Assembly: GCF_007751715.1 (NCBI RefSeq)
Contig: NZ_CP036292.1
Span: 5,277,339-5,341,338 of the forward strand
DNA from: Rosistilla oblonga
Lineage (GTDB): Bacteria; Planctomycetota; Planctomycetia; Pirellulales; Pirellulaceae
DNA length: 64,000 bases
Reading direction: 5' to 3'
In this document: piece by piece, positions 8,401 through 17,317 of the stretch
How the letters are laid out: every line of letters starts with the position of its first letter
Position numbering within the stretch: the stretch's first letter is position 1
Position numbers and translations under genes: made by a program
The notes under the pieces: model-generated
What the model was told of the DNA's origin: nothing
Database searches by the model: none
What the model saw: only the letters and a program-made list of their open reading frames with translations

Positions 8401-9289
8401 GACTCCGCTTGGCACCAATCGCTTGAACGTCGACAATCGCGACGGCAAAGCGTTGCCGATCGAAGTTCTCAGCCGCGGTACTCGCGAAGCTGTCTTCATC
8501 GCGCTGCGATTGGCTCTAGCCGCCGCCTACGCTCGCCGTGGCGTGATGCTGCCGCTGGTCCTGGACGACGTGCTGGTGAACTTCGACCGTCGCCGCGCCG
8601 TGCACGCAGTCCGCACCCTGCAGCACTTCGCCGAACTCGGTCACCAAGTGATGATGTTCACCTGCCACGAACACATCGTCGAGATCTTCCACGAAGTTGC
8701 CGCCGAAGTGCGTCTGCTGCCGCCACAAGGTACGCCGGGAGTCGCCACAGTGCTGCTGCCCGAACCGCCAGAAGAGATCGTTGAAGAAGTGGTAGAAGAG
8801 GTCGTCGAAGAGACTCCTGAAGAGGAACCAGTCGCCGAAGTCGCTGAGGTGGTCGAAGAGACTGTCGAAGAGGAGACTTGGGAGGAACCCGAGGTCGAAG
8901 AGGTTGCCGAGGAAGAACCGGTCGAAGAGGAGATCGTGGAAGAAGTGATCGAAGAGATCATTTCGGAAACGCCCGAACCGGAGCCCGAGCCCGAGCCGGA
9001 AATCATCGACGAGATCGAGGAAGAGGTCGAAGAGTTCTACGAAGAACCCGAGCCGGTGATCGTGACCAAGGTGGAGCGTCATCGACGGCGTCCTACTCCC
9101 GTCATCGAAGACGATCTCGAACCTGTCGATCTCAATTGGGTCTGGTTCGACACCGATCCGCTTCCGCAAGACGATGACGAATCGGACGAAGAGCATTCCG
9201 GTCCACGGAACGCCTGGGAACACGAAGACGCATGGTGGGCCGGCAAACCGGCGGGCGTCGGGCAAGCCGACGACGAGGACCTGCGATAA
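5417..9289 (+). CDS. SbcC/YhaN-like SMC-type AAA ATPase with acidic C-terminal tail
   Basis: The start is GTG at 5417 after GGGAGG. Residues 1-190 form the ATPase N-lobe with Walker A GPNEAGKTTL at 31-40. A long coiled coil (about 190-930) follows, and the C-lobe near 1018-1065 carries LSRGTREA and Walker B LPLVLDDVLVNFD. The coiled coil is broken at about 490-545 by two hydrophobic segments and has no CxxC zinc hook, as in YhaN rather than true SbcC, suggesting membrane attachment. After the ATPase, residues about 1113-1225 are a repetitive Glu/Val/Pro tract with many EEVVEE-like units, then an Asp/Glu-rich end. The 1290 residues exceed the 900-1050 usual for the family. Role: probable DNA-end or repair ATPase, pairing with the SbcD-like protein. 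Confidence 0.85.
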   Translation: MKVKDLQIDGFGVWTGLSVDSLPDGMTLFYGPNEAGKTTLMQFLRAMLYGFTSERRERYLPPVYGGSPGGALRVTGPGGGYELRRRAQLTDADGNGSLTVTGTDGLAQGEHRLKMLLGQIDEPIFKNVFAIGLRELQELGTLDDTSAADELYKLSSGLDRVSLVDVTRQLRDARSRVLGSESSNRSGQQLADLISRRDRLREEVDQLTRRGRRWAELATQRRTQIQEIEHLRSKLGQWEHDARVTEVGSTARETWVKRQELRDQIERTERGLDLPEDAPMQLVHIEAQVEERKAKLEEVKRQRRELRDKAAALPLSQRLLALQSRIEAASQQATWIEALRDQIAKLDKQVEKAEQQLDADAHRLGLTDEERKSLIEGSKSEMPDLSRATLATLGGPARTVKEFLFQAKQARDESLKDRQEIQVQEKQLREKIGHLQSDDLHESIKLQGAVIARFRKAIQTEEHLDKLRRHYKELENEAINLTTAEALPVDRSIFMAAPFLFGGVGLIYGLVKTTGIWNVAERDPTFGMFSMLIGMACLAMWYMGRQLFDRGTSSDLHDTERQIEVVRKQIRETEREHEETQKDLPAGSGPLESRLREALAELQAQEDALPLYHANQALVQRYKAARKRAEEAVEGLKRARADWKRTLLKLGLSESLSPKSIREMSDGYETLQASRRRVDELRDEKAERKRELAALGKRVESLYREALGEEEPENALASATQQDFKDPIQAVKDFINDEDEAEDYRPSRRGNDSRRQSDSGRSSEPRVSRRIPSDPLEQLNQMIQELERQQHWIKKRRELKEHDAQFRKASASHARAIERYEQNRRSLWAQCGVATQEQFYALVDRKTSLLEMRQNLEATQTKLDSLIGTKIDSGEVIRLLEETKAEDLDRRWESLNQKIEQTKERIGGLQTRQGELTAEMKQLTEDRRLTEAQLELGCIELQIRKCIEQWQTLGMTSKLLDEVCATFEKERQPETLREASSFLKQLTDGKYLRIWTPLGTNRLNVDNRDGKALPIEVLSRGTREAVFIALRLALAAAYARRGVMLPLVLDDVLVNFDRRRAVHAVRTLQHFAELGHQVMMFTCHEHIVEIFHEVAAEVRLLPPQGTPGVATVLLPEPPEEIVEEVVEEVVEETPEEEPVAEVAEVVEETVEEETWEEPEVEEVAEEEPVEEEIVEEVIEEIISETPEPEPEPEPEIIDEIEEEVEEFYEEPEPVIVTKVERHRRRPTPVIEDDLEPVDLNWVWFDTDPLPQDDDESDEEHSGPRNAWEHEDAWWAGKPAGVGQADDEDLR

Positions 9290-9342
9290 TCGATCCCCTT
9301 CGACCAGCGAACGCTCGCTGAGAACATGAAGTCCAAAACGCG

Positions 9343-9380
9343 AACAACCCGCGACATCCTCGATGGTGCCGCGGGTTGTT
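9343..9380 (+). terminator. Hairpin terminator after the YhaN-like gene
   Basis: AACAACCCGCG at 9343-9353 pairs perfectly with CGCGGGTTGTT at 9370-9380 around a 16-nt loop, 54 bp after the ATPase stop codon. The 3' arm ends in TTGTTGCGTTG, a weak T-rich run. The esterase gene converges from the other side, so it may act for both genes. Confidence 0.6.
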
Positions 9381-9492
9381 GCGTTGATTCAAGCGTCGGC
9401 TGATTCAAACATGCAGCTTCGATGGATAATCGAATCCGCCCGGCAACGCTTCACACGCGAAGCATGAAGCGTCGGCCGGTCGATGTTACTGC

Positions 9493-11016
9493 CTATTTCC
9501 GGTCGGCGGTAACACCCTTCCAATCGTCGGTGCGGAACGGAGTCAGTGGCAATCCGTTGCGAGCTGTTACGTTGGCAACCGGGTTGGTGGCCCAGGCGTA
9601 ACGTACGGCAACCGGTTCGGAAACCTCATCGCTCCAGACAACAACTTTGTCCTTGCCAACCAGCTTCGCTTGGGCATCGACAAACTTTTGATCCTCGCCG
9701 GCGATCGTGAAGCCGATCGGATGCTTGACGTCGAAGGTATAAAGGCCTTGGGCGCCGACGTGATCAAACGTCAGCGTCATCTTGTTCCCTTCGGTTTCTA
9801 CCGATTTGTAACGTGGACTTTGGTGTTCGATCTCCAGTCCGTAATCCTTCGCCAAAGCCCAGCGAGCCAACCGTTTGGCAACATCTTGTTTGTTGCGTGG
9901 ATGGATGTCGCGGCCTTCGCCGATGTCGATGATCACCGCTTCGCCGGTGTTGGGCAAACGGTCCATCGTCATCGTTTGCGCTTCGCGCAATTCAGCCCAG
10001 TCGCTGTCGCCAGGCTCGCTGACTTCGTCGCGGAAGTCGGCCAATTGAACCCAGTAGAACGGGAAATCGCCCTGCTTCCATTCGTCCCGCCACGATTGAA
10101 TCATCAACGGAAAGAGGTCGCGATATTGGTACGCGCGGCTAGCATTGGATTCGCCTTGGTACCAGATTGCACCGCGAATCCCGTATCCCAAGATCGGATG
10201 CAGCACGCCGCAGTAAAGGTTGCCGGGACGATGCTGCCCCGTCATCCGACTCTTAAGATTCGCCAACTGCTTCGCCTGTTTTTCGTCGTCCGAATCGGCG
10301 GCGCTCAATTCTTCAAACTTCGCTTCTTCGTTGCTCCAACGCTCCATCAAAGGCGCGTAAGCTTCGTCCGCCTCCAACAGATCGCGGTTCACCCAAGCTT
10401 CGCACGACGAACCGCCCCACGCGTTGTCGATCAGACCGATCGGCACACCCAGCGATTGGTGCAATTGACGGCCGAAGAAATACCCAACCGCCGAAAACGA
10501 CCCGACGGTATCGGAGGTGCACTGCAGCCACTCGCCATTAAAGTTGTCCTGCGGTTCTTGCACGCCAACGCGTGGGACCGTGATCAGTCGAATGTGAGGG
10601 TAATTGGCCGTCATCTTCTCGAGGTCGGCGTCGTTCGACTGATCGACCGCCCACTGCATGTTCGATTGGCCGCTGCACAACCAAACTTCACCGATCAGGA
10701 CATCGGTGAACTCCAGTCGGTTCTTGCCTTCGATGACCATCGTCTTGGCGTCGCCCAAAGTCAGCGGGTCCAACGTCACGCGCCATTTGCCTTGATCGTC
10801 GGCCTTCGTCTTTTTGGTTTGACCGGCAATCGTCACGACGACCTCTTCCCCCGGTTCAGCCCAGCCCCAGACGGGATTGGCTTGGTCGCGTTGCAACACC
10901 ATGTTGCTGCCGAAGATCGCTGGCACGCGAACGTCAGCCATCGCGGAGGTGGCGATGGTTGCGGAAACGAGCAATCCGAAAATTGCCCGTCGAATACTCG
11001 GAAAGTCACTTGTCAT
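9493..11016 (-). CDS. Sialate O-acetylesterase (SASA/DUF303 family), exported
   Basis: A 507-residue esterase expected to remove O-acetyl groups from sialic acids or other acetylated sugars. A signal peptide covers about residues 1-27 (basic start, hydrophobic core, cleavage after SAMA). The SGNH-type nucleophile block [10 protein letters not shown] places the catalytic Ser at 118. A second block (IWYQGESNA) and the C-terminal GRDIHPRNK motif supply the other conserved residues, including the Asp-x-His pair. The N-terminal 100 residues form the usual beta-sandwich domain. It stands alone, divergent from comEC, and probably contributes to polysaccharide scavenging. Exact substrate is not determined. 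Confidence 0.88.
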   Translation of the reverse strand: MTSDFPSIRRAIFGLLVSATIATSAMADVRVPAIFGSNMVLQRDQANPVWGWAEPGEEVVVTIAGQTKKTKADDQGKWRVTLDPLTLGDAKTMVIEGKNRLEFTDVLIGEVWLCSGQSNMQWAVDQSNDADLEKMTANYPHIRLITVPRVGVQEPQDNFNGEWLQCTSDTVGSFSAVGYFFGRQLHQSLGVPIGLIDNAWGGSSCEAWVNRDLLEADEAYAPLMERWSNEEAKFEELSAADSDDEKQAKQLANLKSRMTGQHRPGNLYCGVLHPILGYGIRGAIWYQGESNASRAYQYRDLFPLMIQSWRDEWKQGDFPFYWVQLADFRDEVSEPGDSDWAELREAQTMTMDRLPNTGEAVIIDIGEGRDIHPRNKQDVAKRLARWALAKDYGLEIEHQSPRYKSVETEGNKMTLTFDHVGAQGLYTFDVKHPIGFTIAGEDQKFVDAQAKLVGKDKVVVWSDEVSEPVAVRYAWATNPVANVTARNGLPLTPFRTDDWKGVTADRK

Positions 11017-11185
11017 TGTGGGTCCGTAGCTCTCTGAAGGTTGTGAAGGTGGGAAAAAACTGTCGCTGAAACGATAACGAATTCAAAACCGAAAAGAAAC
11101 GGTCCCCCTGTTTTCGCGAGGCGTTTTTCGCAGTTCCCCCCCGTCGCGCCGGAACCTTGAAAACTGCCGTCCGGGCATCCGCAGA

Positions 11186-11194
11186 TGTTATACT
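11186..11194 (+). promoter_or_regulatory. Extended -10 promoter for comEC
   Basis: TGTTATACT at 11186-11194 is an extended -10 element (TG-N-TATACT) with only a poor -35 (TGCCGT, 11165-11170). Transcription would begin near 11201, which makes an upstream GTG start at 11204 unlikely and favours the ATG at 11270 for comEC. Confidence 0.4.
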
Positions 11195-11269
11195 CAACCT
11201 AGCGTGCGCATCCGGCACGCCGACCTCGGCACAGGCTTTGTTTTTTCAGGCCGCGCGGGATATCGCACC

Positions 11270-13786
11270 ATGAGTTCGCAGCACAGCCCCGGTTGCCCAG
11301 CGCGACTGGGGCGAGAGACGCGTTTGCTCAACGCTCCACGGCAACCGATGCTGATGATCGCCGTGGCCGGCTTGATCGGGATCCTGGCCGATCATCGCTT
11401 GGGGATTTCGTCGGACCATTGGCCGCTGCTGGTCGCCGTCGCGATCGCGGTGCTAACGATTGCTTGGGTCTGCCAGCCGCTCCGCATCGCAGCGATCCTG
11501 CTGGCAACCGCAGGCAGCTTCGGCTTCTATCACCATCAACAACTGTACCAATACGAACGCCAAACGTTGGCGGGTTTCTTGAGCGACGCTTGGCAACCGA
11601 TCTGGGTCGAAGCGATCGTCCGCTCCCCGATCCAACGGCGGCCCGATGTGCTCGCCGAACAGCGATCCGAACATCCGGCGGAGGCGTGGCAATCGCTGAT
11701 GAGGATCGAAGTGGTGGCCGTTCGCGATGGGGCCAGCTACCGCGCCGCCAGCGGCACAGCGCGAGTGATCGTCGATGGCGAGGTGACTGGCCTGCTGTAC
11801 GGCGATCGAATTCGTTTTGCAGGCCACGCCCAACGCATTCCCGCCGCGTCTAATCCGGGCGAGGTCGATTTGCAACAGGCCTATCGTGCGCGTCGCCAAC
11901 TGGTTCGCATGCACGTCGATTCGCCCGCGCAAATCGACGTCGTCGCTGCAGGCAATTGGTCGCTACGCCGCGCGATCGATGCGATTGGAAATCGTGGTCA
12001 ACTGGCGCTTACGGCGAACCTGAAACCGGAGCAAGCTCCGCTCGCCGAGGCGCTGGTTTTAGGTCGCCGCGAAGCTGTCGACCGATCGATGCGAGATCGT
12101 TTACTGGAAACCGGCACGATCCATCTGTTGGCTGTCAGCGGTTTGCATGTCGGCATCGTGGCGATTGCAGCCTCCTGGCTGGCGATCTTTCTGGGCGGTT
12201 CGCGAACCACGAACCTGATGTTTGTGATCGGCGTCTGTTTGGCCTACATGCTTGTCACCGGAGCGCGACCGCCAGTCGTTCGGGCGGCGACGTTGATCAG
12301 CATCTTTCTGATCGGCCGCTTGATCGGCAAACGCTCCGATCCGTTGAACGCCTTGGCCAGCGCAGCGGTCTTGCTGATGTTGATCGATCCATTGTCGATC
12401 GGCCAGATCGGAACACACCTCTCGTTTCTCGCGGTCGCGACGATCGTATTGTGCAGCGGTCTGCCGGACCCGCGGCCTCAATTGGACCCGCTGGATGAAC
12501 TGTTGCAAAGCCGCTGGGCGATGCTACTGGCCCTAGGGCAAACCGCGTGGCAGAGCATCCGCCAGCTGATCTCGATAAGTTTCTGGATTTGGATCATCGG
12601 ACTGCCTATCGTCTGGCACCACTTCCACGTCATCACACCGATATCGGTCATCGCCAACGTTCTGTTGTGGATCCCGTTGACAGTGGCCCTCGTCTCGGGA
12701 TTGGTGACCGCGGTGCTGGGCGGAATCTGGCTCCCACTGGGTGATGTGTCGGGAGAGATCTGCAGTAGGTCGCTGCAAATCATCGTTCGCCTGGTCGACG
12801 GATTGGCGAACATCGACGGCGCGTTCTTCTGGCTCCCCTCGCCACCGCACTGGATGTTGCCAGTCTTCTATCTTGCGATCGTCGCCACAGCGTTTCTGAT
12901 CCCCCATCGATATAAGAGACCTGCAGTCATGGCCTGTGCCGCTCTCTGGTTTGCTGTCGCGATAGGGCTGGCAACTCGGCGAGCCGATCCCGACCGTATG
13001 ATCGCGACCTTCATCGATGTCGGGCACGGAACAAGCGTCCTACTGGAGTTTCCCAACGGCGAAAACTGGTTGTACGACGCGGGCCGGTTAGGCGATCCGG
13101 CATTCGCTCGCTGGCCGATCGAAGCTGTCCTCTGGAGCGAAGGGATTCGGCATCTCGACGGCCTGATCGTCTCGCATGCCGATTCGGACCACTACAACGC
13201 GATCGCCGGATTAGCCGAACGATTTTCGATCGCACGCGTCGTGGGATCTCACGAATTGTTCGAGGACAAACAGCAAGGGATCGCAGAAGTCGGTCGGGTC
13301 TTAAAAGCCAAAGGGATCCCGATCGAAAGCCTAGCGGCCGGAGACCTGTTGTTGCAGCAACCTCATTGCCGTGTCACGGCGCTACATCCACCAGCCAAAC
13401 ATCTTCCGGGAAAGGACAACGCCAACAGCATCGTGCTGCGAATCGATTGTTTCGATCGCACGATCGTGCTGCCGGGCGATTTGGAACAACCGGGGACCGC
13501 GATGTTGTTGATCCAATCGCGACCGCGACCTGGCGGCGTGCTGATGGCACCGCATCACGGCAGCCTGTCGCAGGATATCTTTCCGATCCTGCAGTGGGCC
13601 GATCCCTCGGTCGTCATCGCCAGCGGCGGCAAGCGCGCCGCGGGACCGCGGGTGCGGAAGATACTGACCGAAACGGGAGCCCGCGGATTTGTGACTCACC
13701 GCGACGGAGCGATCCGGGTTAGCATCGCCCGAGATGGAATCGTGGTCCGCTCGTGGCGGCAGAACCCTTGGCCCAAGGGCGGATAA
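11270..13786 (+). CDS. comEC: ComEC/Rec2 family DNA-uptake channel
   Basis: An inner-membrane protein that carries transforming single-stranded DNA into the cytoplasm in competent bacteria. The order of parts is standard: N-terminal membrane helices and a soluble DUF4131-type region, then the Competence domain with LLAVSGLHVGIVA near residue 290, more helices, and a C-terminal metallo-beta-lactamase-like domain (DVGHGTSVLLE, then SHADSDHYN near residue 635). The ATG at 11270 gives 838 residues; an in-frame GTG 66 bp upstream is disfavoured by the promoter position. No other competence genes lie nearby, so uptake is inferred from family only. Confidence 0.9.
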   Translation: MSSQHSPGCPARLGRETRLLNAPRQPMLMIAVAGLIGILADHRLGISSDHWPLLVAVAIAVLTIAWVCQPLRIAAILLATAGSFGFYHHQQLYQYERQTLAGFLSDAWQPIWVEAIVRSPIQRRPDVLAEQRSEHPAEAWQSLMRIEVVAVRDGASYRAASGTARVIVDGEVTGLLYGDRIRFAGHAQRIPAASNPGEVDLQQAYRARRQLVRMHVDSPAQIDVVAAGNWSLRRAIDAIGNRGQLALTANLKPEQAPLAEALVLGRREAVDRSMRDRLLETGTIHLLAVSGLHVGIVAIAASWLAIFLGGSRTTNLMFVIGVCLAYMLVTGARPPVVRAATLISIFLIGRLIGKRSDPLNALASAAVLLMLIDPLSIGQIGTHLSFLAVATIVLCSGLPDPRPQLDPLDELLQSRWAMLLALGQTAWQSIRQLISISFWIWIIGLPIVWHHFHVITPISVIANVLLWIPLTVALVSGLVTAVLGGIWLPLGDVSGEICSRSLQIIVRLVDGLANIDGAFFWLPSPPHWMLPVFYLAIVATAFLIPHRYKRPAVMACAALWFAVAIGLATRRADPDRMIATFIDVGHGTSVLLEFPNGENWLYDAGRLGDPAFARWPIEAVLWSEGIRHLDGLIVSHADSDHYNAIAGLAERFSIARVVGSHELFEDKQQGIAEVGRVLKAKGIPIESLAAGDLLLQQPHCRVTALHPPAKHLPGKDNANSIVLRIDCFDRTIVLPGDLEQPGTAMLLIQSRPRPGGVLMAPHHGSLSQDIFPILQWADPSVVIASGGKRAAGPRVRKILTETGARGFVTHRDGAIRVSIARDGIVVRSWRQNPWPKGG

Positions 13787-13848
13787 AACGAAGCGCCGAC
13801 CGCCGCCAGTCGCAGCCTGCCATTAGCTTGCCGCTGGCCTGCGAGAAC

Positions 13849-14595
13849 TTACTCCTCGCTGTCATCCGCGTCGGCTGGTTCTTTGACAAACCGATACCCA
13901 GCATCGCGGATCGTCAGCAGATGCCTTGGGTTCGACGGATCGACTTCAAACACTTTCCTCAACCGCACGATAAACTGATCGACGGCGCGGGTTTGCAGTT
14001 GCCCGGGCAGCTCCCAAACCTCGGTCAACAATTCCTGGCGGCTGATCACGCGGCCTTCGTTTTCGACGAAGTACTTCAGCAGGCGAAGCTCTTTGGGAGT
14101 CATCCGCGCCGGTTTGTCGTCAACTTCGACCTCGAAGGTTTCGAAGTTCACGAACGTCGTCGCAAAACGGACCTCTTTGACCGGCTCGGGTTTCGGTTTT
14201 CGCGGCGTTCGATTCGGCCGCGACAGCTGCAACAGGTTCTTCACGCGGCTGAGCAGTTCGTCCAGGTCAAACGGCTTCGCCAAATACTGATTCGCCCCGA
14301 CATCGAAACCGCGGGTGCGATCTTCGGCCAAGGTGCGAGCCGACAGCATTAAGATCGGCAGAGTCAGCCCCCAGTCGCGGACGGTTTCGCAAACGGTGTA
14401 GCCACTCATTCCGGGCAGCATCAGATCCAGAACCATCAGGTCGATCGATTCGGGCATCTGTTCGATCAACTTCAGCGCCGTCGGCCCATCGGCGCACAGC
14501 GTCACACGATAACCTTCCTGTTCCAGGTTGTACTTGATGCCAACCCCCAGGTGTTCTTCGTCTTCGACGATCAATATATGAGTGGAACCTTTCAT
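13849..14595 (-). CDS. OmpR/PhoB-type response regulator
   Basis: A 248-residue DNA-binding response regulator. The receiver domain (1-120) has the acidic pair at Glu11-Asp12, the phospho-accepting Asp57 in VLDLMLPG, and the conserved Lys in YLAKPF. After a Pro/Lys-rich linker comes a winged-helix domain (about 140-240) with LTPKELRLLKYFVENEG and a recognition-helix region VDQFIVRLRKVFE. The gene lies 77 bp downstream of its probable kinase and converges on comEC with a 62-bp gap. Targets and stimulus are not visible from the sequence. Confidence 0.92.
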   Translation of the reverse strand: MKGSTHILIVEDEEHLGVGIKYNLEQEGYRVTLCADGPTALKLIEQMPESIDLMVLDLMLPGMSGYTVCETVRDWGLTLPILMLSARTLAEDRTRGFDVGANQYLAKPFDLDELLSRVKNLLQLSRPNRTPRKPKPEPVKEVRFATTFVNFETFEVEVDDKPARMTPKELRLLKYFVENEGRVISRQELLTEVWELPGQLQTRAVDQFIVRLRKVFEVDPSNPRHLLTIRDAGYRFVKEPADADDSEE

Positions 14596-14672
14596 TGCCT
14601 TCTTTGTCTGCGCGGTTTCGGAGTCGCCATTGTGTTGGATTGAGTGCCGGGTCGATAGGGACCGTCGATGCG

Positions 14673-15647
14673 TTACAGCAGCGCCGTCGGTGCGACATGC
14701 GATTGTTCCGGCGGTTCGTTCTCGGGAGGTTCGATCCGCAGCCCCGGCAGGATCACTTCGAATTCGGTCCCCGTCGTCCCGCGACGATCTTCGACACGGA
14801 TCGTGCCGCGCAGCGACTTCACCAACGTCCGGACCAGATACAGTCCCAGCCCAGTCCCCGGCTTGGCTCGTTCCAGTTCATTGCCGACGCGAATGAAGCG
14901 GCCAAAAATTCTCCGCCGCAGCTCCTTCGGAATCCCCGGCCCGTTGTCGGTGATCCGAATGCACAACTTGCCCGCGGACATCGGCCGCAAGCGAACGATC
15001 ACCTCCGGCGGGGAACCGCTGTATTTGACCGCGTTGTCGATCAGATTCCGGAATAGAATTCCCAGATCGACCGGCGGGGCGGTGATCGTCGCCGGTTCGG
15101 CATGCACCGTCACCGTCTCCAACGGTTGCCGATATCGCAGACAGACCGCGTGTGCACATTGGTTCAGGATCTGATCGACGCGACAGTCCTCAGCCGGATT
15201 CGGTTCCGCTTCGCGATCCAACCGAGCCGCATCCAGCAGATGGTTGATCAGGTTATCCAAACGTTCGACATCCTCCATCATGAAACGATGGAAGTCCTGC
15301 CGCTGTTCTTCGGTCACCTGCCGTCGGCTGAGCGTCTGTAGATACAACTTCAAACTCGCGATCGGGCTCTTCAGCTCGTGCGTCACGCTATCAATGAAGT
15401 TCGATTGCCGTTGATTCAGTTTGATCGCTTTGACGGTTACCGTCAGGTAGACGATCACGCCGGCCAACATGCAGACCAACAGCACCGCCCCGATGCTCAA
15501 GCTGACCCAATAGATCGGCGCACTCTCAGGGTCTTTTAGTCCGCCGATAACTGTCAAAATCACCCAGCCAACGGTCAACGTGACCACCAACAGGATCATC
15601 ACGACGCCCAGGATGACAGGCCATTTAATACTGCGACGCTCGAACAT
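14673..15647 (-). CDS. Membrane sensor histidine kinase
   Basis: A 324-residue kinase, partner of the response regulator that follows. Two transmembrane helices (about 10-36 and 48-75) bracket only a short loop of some 12 residues, so there is no sizable external sensor domain. The phosphorylated His is His90 in SVTHELKSP. The ATPase part has the N box (LFRNLIDNAVKYSG), G1 (DNGPGIP) and G2 (GTGLGLYLV). With so little outside the membrane it probably senses membrane state or works with another protein. The gene is divergent from a small membrane-protein gene. Confidence 0.92.
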   Translation of the reverse strand: MFERRSIKWPVILGVVMILLVVTLTVGWVILTVIGGLKDPESAPIYWVSLSIGAVLLVCMLAGVIVYLTVTVKAIKLNQRQSNFIDSVTHELKSPIASLKLYLQTLSRRQVTEEQRQDFHRFMMEDVERLDNLINHLLDAARLDREAEPNPAEDCRVDQILNQCAHAVCLRYRQPLETVTVHAEPATITAPPVDLGILFRNLIDNAVKYSGSPPEVIVRLRPMSAGKLCIRITDNGPGIPKELRRRIFGRFIRVGNELERAKPGTGLGLYLVRTLVKSLRGTIRVEDRRGTTGTEFEVILPGLRIEPPENEPPEQSHVAPTALL

Positions 15648-15704
15648 GCGGTGATTCGCGAGAGGGAAAGAGGCGGAAAACGGGACGATTTTTCAAAACC
15701 AAGC

Positions 15705-15734
15705 GTGACGTGAAAGAATCGCCTTCTCTATAAT
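15705..15734 (+). promoter_or_regulatory. Putative sigma-70 promoter
   Basis: GTGACG at 15705-15710 and a perfect TATAAT at 15729-15734, spaced by 18 bp, lie 70 bp upstream of the small membrane-protein gene starting at 15805. Confidence 0.5.
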
Positions 15735-15804
15735 AGCGGGTCGGGGATCAGGTCTGGATCGACTCTCAGCATATTTCGTTGGCAGATCCTTGGAGGGACA
15801 GCCG

Positions 15805-16248
15805 ATGCCATCACATGCCAGTAAACAACATTATTCCGAACAAACGCTTCGACAAGTAGCGGCGGATTGTCGCCGCTCGCTGCAGCGCGGGCAATTTGAT
15901 GTGGAGCAGTCGCGTGTCGAGCGATTGCGTTGTGTTGACGACCAACTGGAGACGGAAGAGCAATTTGGTCGTCAATTGTGGTACTTCGAAGGACGAGCGT
16001 TTTCGAGCGACGATCGCCGCGTGCGAGTCTACGGCGTGATCGAATATTCGCTGCAATATGGGCTGCAAGAACTTGTCGAAGATGGTGTCTTCGATGCCCC
16101 CGATCAACGCGATCGTTTTCGCGAGATCTACCATCACACTCCCTCCCGTTTTTCCTGGCGTCACCCGTCGATCCGGATGCTGATCGCCGGAACCTTTGGC
16201 GTCGGAGCAGCCTACTTGGCATACGTCGCTTCGCGTTTGATCGGCTAG
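15805..16248 (+). CDS. Small membrane-anchored protein of unknown function
   Basis: The ATG at 15805 has GGAGGGA seven bases upstream and is preferred over a TTG 15 bp earlier that overlaps that site; it gives 147 residues. The body is soluble and charged, with many Arg, Gln and Glu, and a single hydrophobic segment at the C-terminus (about 127-145, with a Gly-rich start) suggests a tail-anchored protein facing the cytoplasm. I do not recognise the family. It is followed 100 bp later by the ABC transporter pair on the same strand but probably has its own promoter. Confidence 0.65.
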   Translation: MPSHASKQHYSEQTLRQVAADCRRSLQRGQFDVEQSRVERLRCVDDQLETEEQFGRQLWYFEGRAFSSDDRRVRVYGVIEYSLQYGLQELVEDGVFDAPDQRDRFREIYHHTPSRFSWRHPSIRMLIAGTFGVGAAYLAYVASRLIG

Positions 16249-16348
16249 CTTCTCTCTCTCTTGATCTCACCGGGTATTAGGATGCAAACGTGAGCGAATC
16301 GCTCGGTGCATTTCTCAGAGCTTCGCAACACGCAGATATCGGCCGACC

Positions 16349-17317
16349 GTGCAATCGCATCACGCTATCGACATCCAAGACCTTCGCAAAACCTATCGCT
16401 CGGGGATCTTTCGCAGACGAGGGCAACAGGCGCTGCGCGGCGTTTCGTTAAACGTCCGCCCCGGCGAAGTCTTCGGTCTGCTGGGCCCCAACGGCGCGGG
16501 CAAGACGACACTGATCAAGATCCTGTTGGGAATCGTCCACAAGTCGGCGGGTTCCGCGACGATGCTGGGACACGCTGCCGGCAGCCAAGCCAGTCGCAGC
16601 CGAGTCGGTTACCTGCCCGAAAGCCTACGTGTCGCCAAGCATCACACCGCACGAACGGCGCTCAATTTCTACGGCCGGCTGAGTCGGATGTCCTCCCAAC
16701 AGATCGCTCGCCGCAGCGATGAACTGTTGGATCTCGTCGGCCTGCGACAGCGCGATCGCGAATCGGTCCGCGGATTCAGCAAGGGGATGGGGCAGCGACT
16801 GGGACTCGCCCAAGCCCTGCTGCACGATCCCGACCTGTTGATCCTCGACGAACCGACCGATGGGCTCGACCCGCTGGGCCGTTCGCAGGTCCGCGACATC
16901 ATTAATGAACTCAAAGGCCAGGGCAAAACGATCTTCCTGAACAGCCATATTTTGCAAGAGGTCGAAATGATCTGCGACCGGTTTGCGATCATGGCTCAGG
17001 GGGAACTCAAAGCGATCGGTTCGATCGATGATCTCCGCGGCACCAACGGCCGATCCTCGGCGACATTGATCGTCAGCCGCTTGTCTAGCGAAACGGTCGC
17101 GGCGCTGAACCAAGGCGAGGCCGCGGTCCGAACCGAAGCGATCGATCCCGATCTGCAACGCTTGCTTGTCGACGAATGCCCGCAAAGCGAACTGGATCGG
17201 ATCGTCGACCTGTTGCGCGGCGCTGGTGCCAGCATCCATCAAATCCAACGCGGTTCATCGACGTTGGAACAAATCTTCCTCTCTCTGGTCCAGCCTCAAC
17301 CGCTCGAGTCATTGTGA
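16349..17317 (+). CDS. ABC transporter ATP-binding protein
   Basis: The start is GTG at 16349. This 322-residue cytoplasmic ATPase has Walker A GPNGAGKTT, a Q-loop region, signature FSKGMGQRLGLAQAL, Walker B LLILDEPTDGLDP and the switch His in LNSHIL. The C-terminal extension after the nucleotide-binding domain is typical of ABC-2 type ATPases such as those of gliding or Cu-processing transporters. Its stop overlaps the GTG start of the permease (GTGA), so the two are translationally coupled. The ATPase gives no clue to substrate. Confidence 0.93.
   Translation: MQSHHAIDIQDLRKTYRSGIFRRRGQQALRGVSLNVRPGEVFGLLGPNGAGKTTLIKILLGIVHKSAGSATMLGHAAGSQASRSRVGYLPESLRVAKHHTARTALNFYGRLSRMSSQQIARRSDELLDLVGLRQRDRESVRGFSKGMGQRLGLAQALLHDPDLLILDEPTDGLDPLGRSQVRDIINELKGQGKTIFLNSHILQEVEMICDRFAIMAQGELKAIGSIDDLRGTNGRSSATLIVSRLSSETVAALNQGEAAVRTEAIDPDLQRLLVDECPQSELDRIVDLLRGAGASIHQIQRGSSTLEQIFLSLVQPQPLESL

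Noticed and set aside
9670-11037. 455-codon plus-strand frame antisense to the sialate esterase
   Set aside because: No recognisable domain, and the esterase on the other strand has a signal peptide and catalytic motifs.
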